This document shows, in pieces, positions 56,628 through 64,000 of a DNA stretch of 64,000 bases. The notes below the pieces were generated by a model that was not told the origin of the DNA, did no database searches, and worked only from the letters and a program-made list of their open reading frames with translations. The stretch comes from Cordilura impudica. Its lineage: Eukaryota > Arthropoda > Insecta > Diptera > Scathophagidae. A program made the translations under genes and the position numbers. The stretch lies in the NCBI GenBank assembly GCA_963682025.1, contig OY821519.1, positions 5,400,668 to 5,464,667 of the forward strand, in the 5' to 3' direction. How positions within the stretch are numbered: position 1 is the first letter of the stretch; each line of letters begins with the position of its first letter.

Positions 56628-57374
56628 ACAAGTAGACCGCTTATACGATATCCTATACCACGGTTTAGAGACCCTGTCTCTGCGGTCCAACTAATTAGAT
56701 ATAGAAATTAAGCGTAAAGCAAATTTGAGTGGCATTGTTATTAATTTTTTTGACTGCAGATATTTGGAAAAGACATATTTTGAAGAAATATACACAAACC
56801 TAATTTGAAAAAAATCTGTGCAATTTATCTTTTTTTTTTTTTTTTTGATACATTTAAGTGAAATTCGGGAGGCACCTCTATATCGGGCCTATGAATAAGA
56901 ATTGTTCTATTGGGATTATTTTTGGGCTACTGATTAATGGATATAATAAACACATACAAACCCAATTTGACTAAGAGCTATGTGATAGTTTGGATCTTAT
57001 AGCAATTTATGTCCATTTCATAGGGGTCATTTGAATGTGGACTAGGTTTGAACATGGGCCGAAATTCACCAATTTCAATAGCGTTTGTTCCATGGCCGAC
57101 AGAAGCTTATATAACAAATTTCATCAAAATATATTCATATTACAATGTTTACATGGACACACAGACGGACATACGGACGGACGGACATCGATAAATCGAT
57201 TCAGAAAGTGATTCTGAGTCGATCGGTATAATAAATTGTGGGTCTAGGTCAAATTTTTTTGGTAGTTACAAACAGCAGCACAAAGCCATTATACCCTAAC
57301 CACATAGTGGTAACCACATAGTGGTATAGGGTATAATTAATACCCTAACCACATAGTGGTATAGGGTATAATTA
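56628..57374 (+). mobile_element. Diverged CAAG-HINE copy 14 with duplicated 3' hairpins
   Basis: The left end is AACAAGTAGACC with the palindrome deleted, then ATACGATATCCTATACCA. It has a CACACAGACGGACATACGGAC array. At the right end the terminal hairpin occurs repeatedly: ACCACATAGTGGTA twice, then GTATAATTAA and a full second TACCCTAACCACATAGTGG...TATAGGGTATAATTA (57341-57374). Confidence 0.8.
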
Positions 57375-57560
57375 CCCATTTTCGGTCTCATTGCGCAATA
57401 GGTTAACAACGTTGTAATAAAGCAATACTTCTCATCTACATAAGTGCTTATAAGTATAGAGAACAAAAACAAACCTTGGGCTTTAATCAATTTCTCAAAG
57501 TTGAAAAAGTGCCATCAAATTTCGTGACCTAGTATTTTTTTGGGACAAAAATGGTCCGGG
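57375..57560. repeat. Long-range inverted repeat, left arm
   Basis: CCATTTTCGGTCT, AATAGGTTAACAACG and GTGCCATCAAATTTCGTGACC match the complement of 63335-63530 over about 190 bp. Confidence 0.65.
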
Positions 57561-57839
57561 GAATAAAAACTTAAGACTTAAAAAAGATCCTATATAAGCT
57601 GAGACCAGTCTGATATATATGTATGTCAATAAAACTAACACTGGAGTGCAGGGCGCCATGTGGAAAATAATGAAGAATCCAATTCAGTAATTTTTTTTAA
57701 TAGGCATATGAATGGGTACAAGGTCAGGGTATACTAAGTTTGACCTGATACTTTTAACTACCAAACATATTTGACCTAGACCCACCTGTTTGTGTGTCTA
57801 CGAAACCTTGTAATAAAACTAGAGTTACAAAATACATAT
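57561..57839. other. Spacer with HINE fragment
   Basis: Around 57721-57825 jumbled HINE words (TATTTGACCTAGACCCA, GTTTGTGTGTCTACGAAACC, TTGTAATAAAACT) remain from an old minus-strand copy. Confidence 0.5.
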
Positions 57840-58415
57840 GGGGGATTTCATGTCAAGTACACCAACTTTTGAAACCGATGTCTTCCGATCGGGATGAAAT
57901 TTGCACGAAGGTTAGTCCTATTGGATAGTAGTTTAGACAATTTTTCAACAAGATCGGTCCAGATCTATCTGTCAAAATTTGACATTTTGGCCAAACAGGT
58001 GTTTCTTCTCATCCATGTAACTTATTACCTATTGTTCTTAGAAAATTTTCTCCTAAAGAGTTTAGATAGCTATTTATTCAATATTTCGGAAAAAAAATAC
58101 TAAAAAAAAAAAAAAAATTTGTAGACTTTTTTTTTGCTAAAAAAGCAATTTTTTGCCTTTTTTTTCAAAAAGTGCATTTTTTTTTTTTTTATAAGAAAGC
58201 TTAGGATTTTTCCTTTAAGAGCTTTTTGGTCGCTAAGTGGGATGGGAGTGGGATATCTATCAAAATAAATGTTTTGTAACTCAAGACAACGGTTTTTCAA
58301 TTTTTCACAAATGCACTATTTTGAATTTTTTTCCTATTTGTGTGTAAAACCTTACAAATAAAACATATACTGAGAAACTAGACAAATTAACCTTTCCGAA
58401 GGTATATAACATAGC
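57840..58415 (+). repeat. Long TIR, left arm
   Basis: It shares with the right arm, in inverse order, TTTGAAACCGATGTCTTCCG, TAGTCCTATTGGATAGTAGT, CAAACAGGTGTTTCTTCTCA, GGGATGGGAGTGGGATATCT and TTAACCTTTCCGAAGG. Poly-A/T segments in the middle have diverged in length. Left and right are roughly 90% alike by eye outside those runs. Confidence 0.85.
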
Positions 58416-58724
58416 TAACTAAAATTTTATACCCTCGATACTGTAATACCCAGAATATGTCAACCTCAGGAAAAAAATCGTTTTTTTTCTATAGAAATGT
58501 CGAAAAATTATTATTTTTTATTTATTTTTAATAATAATTAAATTTATGTATAATAATAATATTAAAAATAAAAAGATAAATAATTTATTAAAATTTAATC
58601 TTAATTGCATTAGATCCATTTATATCATAACTATTTTTATACTTAATTTATTGTAGCTGATGAAGTATTTAAGTCTTGTAAATTTTTAAATAACCAGTCT
58701 TTTCATCCAGCTTTTTTGTCGCCT

Positions 58725-59957
58725 TTATTTACTGCGTTTTTTTGTCAGTCCTTTCTTGGCGTTACTAGGTTCAGCTGTTGATTTCGCTGCTGGTTTATTT
58801 GTTGTCTTTGGAAAGAAATCGCATTGAATAGAGGCAGAAAACTTTTTCAACTTGGGTCTTCCATGGACAAGCGGTATAAAAGCATGGTATTGAGCGGTGC
58901 CATCGATTGCTACCGCAGCATCGAATCTGCTCTTCAGTGTTTTCAATGTTTCCTGATGATCCTCTTTGCTACTAAAAACTATTTTAGTTTCTTTACAATA
59001 ACTCTTTGCCCAAAGGAATAAAGCAGTCGCATCTAAGATGCGATTTTGATGAGAACACTGGAGGCTATACTTCGCTGCATTTCTTTTAAGGTTTGCTCCA
59101 ATACTACCACATGCTCCTTTACCATGAGCAGTAGAATGAAAATGCCACTCAGCTGGCATACCAAAATCTTTTTCATGGGCCATAAGATTTGCCAAGCTAC
59201 TTTTGTTTTTAAAATGTTGACGAGCTCCTCCGTCAGAAACGTAGTATACCTTATTTACTGTAAATTTAGATTTTAGAAATTTTAGTATTATCTTCTGGTA
59301 CTCATAAACTGCAACTGTATCATGTTTTAAATCGTCGGATATGATTGCCATACTTTTGTGTTTCAGCTTTTCATCTTTCATGTAGTAAATAACTACTGTG
59401 AATATAGTTGCTTGGTCGTTATTGAAGTGGAATGCTTGTATGGCATCCTGAAGAACATATTTATGGTTTTCTGCGAAATCATATGAAATAACGAATTCAC
59501 CAGACTTCAAATGTATCTTCAAATCCTTGAAGAATGACCATTGCTCTTTGACTAAAAAGTCATGGTTTCTCAAGTTTAGCAATCCTGTACACATTTCTTC
59601 CACAAAATCATCCACATTTAAAATGATTGTTTTTAATGTGCATCTGTCAGTCTGAATCCAAGAATCAAATTTGACCTCCTCTATATATTCTCGATCTAAA
59701 GAGTTGATTAAATTTTCTTTGATGAATGTGGTTTTCGGGCAATTGGTACATTCACCTAAGTGGCAAGAAGTTGTTTCATTAGGACACATAGTCAATTTAA
59801 GGCAATCGCGGTAATCGTGTAAATCTTCTGCCGAATCATCTATTAAATACTTTAAGTAGATTTCGTTCAACATCAGTTTAAGACTTTCATGGTAAATGCA
59901 AACGCATACTGTATGAGTTCCGCTGCTTTCTGCAAAAACGCAATGTTTTGGCCTCAT
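58725..59957 (-). CDS. Transposase-like protein of an unassigned family
   Basis: 410 codons from ATG 59957; the same frame continues upstream to about 60015 with RIGFTKLTQ, which I recognise as conserved in the family, so the ATG may not be the true start and the N-terminus is probably lost. Seen: MRPKHCVFAESSGTHTVCVC, several Cys (CPNET, CTNCPK) that may bind zinc, YDFAENHKYV (Asp/Glu), YVSDGGARQHFKNK (Asp), HSTAHGKGACGSIGANLKR, and a Lys-rich tail. Similar proteins occur as repeats in many arthropod and cnidarian genomes; the Asp-Asp pattern between inverted repeats suggests an RNase H-like transposase, which is inference. It has no internal stop, unlike its neighbours. Confidence 0.7.
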   Translation of the reverse strand: MRPKHCVFAESSGTHTVCVCIYHESLKLMLNEIYLKYLIDDSAEDLHDYRDCLKLTMCPNETTSCHLGECTNCPKTTFIKENLINSLDREYIEEVKFDSWIQTDRCTLKTIILNVDDFVEEMCTGLLNLRNHDFLVKEQWSFFKDLKIHLKSGEFVISYDFAENHKYVLQDAIQAFHFNNDQATIFTVVIYYMKDEKLKHKSMAIISDDLKHDTVAVYEYQKIILKFLKSKFTVNKVYYVSDGGARQHFKNKSSLANLMAHEKDFGMPAEWHFHSTAHGKGACGSIGANLKRNAAKYSLQCSHQNRILDATALFLWAKSYCKETKIVFSSKEDHQETLKTLKSRFDAAVAIDGTAQYHAFIPLVHGRPKLKKFSASIQCDFFPKTTNKPAAKSTAEPSNAKKGLTKKRSK

Positions 59958-60060
59958 TTGGGTTAATTTCGTGAAGCCAATTCTAACATCCTCGTGTTCA
60001 GATTGAAATATGCAAATAACTCTATCAGGTTACAGATAACCATTCTCTACTGTTATGTTA

Positions 60061-60655
60061 TGAAGGTATGTTATATACCTTCGGAAAGGTTAATTTGTCT
60101 AGTTTCTCAGTATAAGTTTTATTTGTAAGGTTTTACACACAAATAGGAAAAAAATAAAAATAGTGCATTTGTGAAAAATTGAAAAACCGTTGTCTTGAGT
60201 TACAAAACATTTATTTTTATAGATATCCCACTCCCATCCCACTAAGCGACCAAAAAGCTCTTAAATTAAAAATCCTAAGCTTTCTTATGAAAAAATAAAA
60301 ATGCCCTTTTTGAAAAAAAGGCAAAAAATGCTTTAATTTTGCAAAAAAAAAGTCAACAAATTTTTTTTTTTTTTTTTTTAAGTATTTTTTTCCGAAATAC
60401 TGAAGAAATAGCTATCTAAACTCTTTAGGAGAAAATTTTCTAAGAACAATTGGTAATAAGTTACATGGATGAGAAGAAACACCTGTTTGGCCAAAATGTC
60501 AAATTTTGATCCCCTCTAACTCAGAGAGATCTGGACCGATGTTATTGAAAAATTGTGTCTAAACTACTATCCAATAGGACTAACCTTGGTGCAAATTTCA
60601 TCCCGATCGGAAGACATCGGTTTCAAAAGTTCGTGCACTTGACATGAAATCCCCC
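60061..60655 (-). repeat. Long TIR, right arm
   Basis: Inverted partner of 57840-58415. It begins near GGTATGTTATATACCTTCGG, which itself forms a small hairpin. Confidence 0.85.
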
Positions 60656-61421
60656 ATATATATATTTGACCAAGTCAAATTTCATGAATTCACTTTTTTA
60701 CATTTTTATGTAAAAAACCTTCAATTTTCATATGAAACCGCTCGCAAGTCTCAAACACATCGGAAAGTAATGTAAAAATGGAATTATAGAAAAAAGTAAA
60801 AACCCAGTTTATCAAATTCATCATACTATTCATATAACAAACTCAGAGTTCAAGCACAAAATGATAAAACAGTGAAATCAATCAAAACAGACATTCAAAA
60901 AATCGTTGGAAAAATCTGGCAATTCGTATAGTCAAAAGTGTATTTGAAAGTTTGTACTGAAATTTGTACTATAACTACTTACTGTCACTTTTAATGGACG
61001 TTTGATATTATACTTCTATCTAATTTCTTTATTTTAACATTTTATAAAGCTTGAAAAATGTTACTTACGATCCATTTATATTTCATTAAAAATGTCAACC
61101 GTCTTTTAATTGATCGTTCTTATAAGCTTCTTATTACTTTAAAAAAAAATTATTATTTTTTACTTGTATATATAGACGAAAATATGTATATGTTAATTGT
61201 GTGTATTGTTATGAATATACTCACACTCATTTAAGTGTCAAATATTGTATAACATGTCTTCTTTTGTTACTGAAGCTCTTGACTATTTGGGTTGTTTGAA
61301 CAACGTTGACTATTCTATTTCCGTTTCTTTATTCGAGTTTTTGTTTCTAGTAGGGGTTTTGATATAACACATACATTTTGCAAAATCTAAACAATTTTTT
61401 ATTGGTTACTAAAGCAAATTA
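60656..61421. other. AT-rich DNA, no gene recognised
   Basis: No feature seen. Confidence 0.5.
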
Positions 61422-62220
61422 AACAAGTAAGAAAATTATAGTCGGTCTAGACCCACTATACGATACCCTATACCATGCGTTTAGAGACCCTATCTCTCAG
61501 GCCCAACTAACTGGATATAGAAAATAAACATAAACCAAATTTGAGTGGGATTTTTATTAATTTTTTCGGCTGCAGATATGAAAAAGTTCATATCGGATGC
61601 TATATCTATATGGGGATTAGGACCAAAAATGGGCCGATCCTGACCATGTCTGGTAAAGTCTCTTGTATTTTGCAAAAATATATACAAACAAAATATGAGA
61701 AGAATCAGTGCAATATTTTTGTTTTTTGATAGATTTAAGTGCAGATCGGGAAGCAGCTCTACATGGGGCCTATGACTAAGAGTTGTCCAATGGGGATCAT
61801 TTTTAGACTACTGATTACTGGATGTAATATAAACATACGAACCCAATTTGACTAAGATTTGTATGATAATTTGGATCTTATTGCAATATATGTTGATTTC
61901 ATAGGGGTCATTTGTATGGGGACTAGGTCTGAACATGGACCGCTTCTCACCAATTTCAACAGCGTTCATCCCATGGCCGACGAAAGATCAAATACCAAAT
62001 TTCATCAAAATATATTGATACTTGCGACCTGCAGTTTGATTACAAGCTTTACATGGACACACAGACGGACGGACGGACGGACATCGTTAAATCGAATCAG
62101 ATAGTGATTCTAATTCGATCGGTATAATTAAAGATGGGTCTAGGTTAAATGTTTTTGGTAGTTACAAACAGCAGCATAAAGTCATTATACCCAAACCGCA
62201 TAATGGTGTATGTAATAAAA
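61422..62220 (+). mobile_element. CAAG-HINE copy 15
   Basis: Complete plus-strand copy with 4 GGAC units and the CCTATGACTAAGAGTTGTCC insertion that marks the subfamily of copies 12 and 14. The left palindrome has one change (AGACCCACTATA). The right hairpin is diverged (ACCGCATAATGGTGTATG). Confidence 0.82.
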
Positions 62221-63334
62221 ATTGGAATTTTTAGTTCCGTAAGAAATTAATTTTTTTATAAGCTGTCAGTTGATAAAAAAAAAAGTGAAGGCGGAAATAA
62301 TAGTATTGAAAAATGCTCACTTTATTCGATTATCCCACACTTTTGGAATACAACTTCTTTTTTAGAGAGTGTGTTTCTTTCAATACATATTTAACAAAAT
62401 TTTAAAACTTCGCAAAAAAAAAATACAGGTATGACCCTATTTGTGTTATAATAGAAGCTTCTTTAGAATCCACTAAAAAGACATATTTTGAGTTGCACCC
62501 AAAAAACTTGATATTTTTGATGATCACTGAAAAAATCGCAACAACAGCTAATGTTGTATACTTATTATTCGCAATTCTTTACAATAAAACAACTGTTTTT
62601 AAATTTTATAGTAAATATTAAAAAAACCGTTTTTTGACTCTACAGAAAATTTGTAAATTTTGAGTTGACTACTTGAGAGGTACAGGTACGATATGTTTAA
62701 CTAGATTTTAGAAATATATTCCATGACCTGATTCCTGATGGACTACAGTGGAAAGTGTAAGTAAAGTTTTGTATTAAGTATTTATTTTATTCAGTTGAAG
62801 AGCACTAAAAATTTCTCTAAGTGTTTAATTTTTTTCCTTACTTAAAAGAAGTTTTGCAATTTTTTCTTGTATTTCTCGCATAATTTCACTTATGACTTTT
62901 CTATAATTTTTCAATTATTTGAAAATATTTTTGACGGCATTGTGCTTTCTGTACATATTTCTTACAATATTAAACAAACGTGCCATTTGTTTGATGTTAT
63001 TTAATATTACGTTTATTGGAATACACTAGGGGGGCCCTTAATAAAAAAAGTTTTCAAACTCTCGGTCGCACCCCCTCGAAAAATACGAATAGCAAAAAAG
63101 TAAAAAATACAAAATTTTGGGCCAATCAAAAAACATTTAGAAGTGGCTCAACGTGATTGAAAATTTCAAGTGTGTTTATATGGGGAAAATGTGACTTTTT
63201 TCAGATTTTACGAAAATTTCGTGCTATAGTTTAATTTTTCCGACAAATCGTTATATAATTCGGGATAAATATTAAATTATCTTTCTAAAAAGCTATAAGA
63301 CTTAAAAATCGAATGAAACCTACCCAAGAAATAG
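62221..63334. other. AT-rich DNA, no gene recognised
   Basis: No coding feature. ACTAGGGGGGCCCTTAATAA at about 63026 may be the end of a further repeat, without a seen partner. Confidence 0.45.
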
Positions 63335-63530
63335 CAAATGCCCTAGACCACTTTTGTGCCAAAAAAAAAAATAGGTCATGAAATTTGATGGCATTTTTTT
63401 CAAATTTAAAAAATTAATTAAAGCCAACCTTTTGTTTTAGTCTCTATACCTGTAGGTACTCTGATATGAATTATTGTTTTATTACCGCGTTGTTAACCTA
63501 TTAAGCATTCAGACCGAAAATGGAAAATTT
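63335..63530. repeat. Long-range inverted repeat, right arm
   Basis: Complement of 57375-57560 with scattered changes. Confidence 0.65.
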
Positions 63531-63839
63531 TTTGATAAAATTTTAAAAACTCTTTTTTCTAGTATTGAAAAGTTTTCTTAAATAAAATTTAAAGAAATTG
63601 ATCTGGCTCTTTAAGGTCTTATTAAATGCATACTAGAAATTAACTGTGTGGATTTGCCAGAATTGTTTTGACAAGGATTTTATTTTTGCTGATTTCGAGA
63701 AAAATGGGATTTTTGTAAAATATTCTTTAAATGTACTATTTCTAAATACTTTGTATCAAAAATTCATCATTTTTCTACTTCTAAATGTTCTATTCTATCT
63801 TAATAGCCTGAGCTTTCGAAAAAAAGTATTATGACCCCA
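63531..63839. other. AT-rich DNA, no gene recognised
   Basis: No feature; the 62-codon frame at 63646-63834 has no recognisable domain. Confidence 0.45.
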
Positions 63840-63843
63840 TTAA

Positions 63844-64000
63844 CCCTTTCGGAATTGGGGTCACATATGACCCCATGCTAATAAAAAACAATTTTTAAAA
63901 AAAATTCAAATAAGTGCTATTGAATTTTTAGATGCAACGCTTAAAATATAATAACTAAATGTGTAGAACTTCCGTTCCTAAAATTTGAGTTAAATCCGAG
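63844..64000 (+). mobile_element. Left end of a TTAA-type (piggyBac-like) element, truncated by window
   Basis: TTAA (63840-63843) is followed by CCCTTTCGGAATTGGGG and a palindrome GGGGTCACATATGACCCC. The sequence inward matches the inverted end at 54826-54994. The rest lies outside the window. Confidence 0.65.

Larger units (their letters stand above)
57840..60655 (-). mobile_element. Element with ~575-595-bp terminal inverted repeats
   Basis: The left arm begins GGGGGATTTCATGTCAAG and the right arm ends with its complement; the flanks are ATAT on both sides (57836-57839, 60656-60659), possibly a 4-bp duplication, though ambiguous because it is palindromic. The inverted arms run to about 58415 and from about 60061. 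Between them is one long minus-strand frame. Total 2,816 bp. The TIR length, 4-bp flank and protein do not let me name a superfamily with confidence. Confidence 0.8.

Overview
The window looks like transposon-dense, gene-poor DNA from a fly, probably a cyclorrhaphan (calyptrate or related) dipteran. The evidence is very high A+T, many copies of a DINE-1/Helentron-type repeat, and BEL/Pao, Transib, Penelope, piggyBac, Tc1/mariner and CACTA-like fossils. I found no convincing host exon, tRNA or rRNA. Every substantial protein-like reading frame belongs to a mobile element, and almost all of them are broken.

Layout. 0-4.3 kb: two copies of an ~0.8 kb non-autonomous repeat, here called the 'CAAG-HINE' (ends AACAAGTAAG...GGGTATAAAA, 13-bp subterminal inverted repeats, GGAC microsatellite), with A-rich tracts and a 126-bp MITE. 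4.3-16.7 kb: a Transib transposon with a RAG1-like transposase fossil, flanked by a 5-bp duplication CGCAG. It is split by a BEL/Pao LTR retrotransposon (duplication CATTT, LTRs about 1.3% different), which itself carries two inverted HINE copies. 16.8-24.3 kb: AT-rich DNA, a long composite repeat ('R2') with a GCGATTTTT minisatellite, a TIR element ('M family') and a HINE. 24.3-31.7 kb: old HINEs, Tc1-like fossils and a second R2 copy split by a HINE. 31.7-34 kb: an inverted pair carrying a Penelope-like hammerhead motif. 34.8-38.7 kb: the apparent parent of the M family, with a Tnp2-like transposase remnant and two HINEs. 38.7-42.9 kb: a Penelope-like element (RT + GIY-YIG, minus strand) interrupted at TTAA by a piggyBac-like element. 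43.9-50 kb: an ~18-bp satellite interrupted by a TTAA-flanked element that contains a HINE and a second, deleted Transib with duplication GGCCG. 50-57.4 kb: HINEs, an M-family MITE, and a DD41D mariner with one internal stop. 57.8-60.7 kb: an element with ~575-595-bp terminal inverted repeats around a single 410-codon frame of a transposase-like family I cannot assign. 61.4-64 kb: another HINE and the left end of a TTAA-type element running out of the window.

The parts do not form an operon or pathway. They form an insertion history that can be ordered by nesting: satellite, R2 and old HINEs first; Transib, TTAA elements and Penelope next; BEL, piggyBac and most HINEs last. The most distinctive observations are the paired Transib elements with RSS-like ends and exact 5-bp duplications, the long-TIR element with its unassigned open frame, the parent/MITE relation of the M family, and the duplicated 3' hairpins of one HINE copy. 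All alignments were made by eye.
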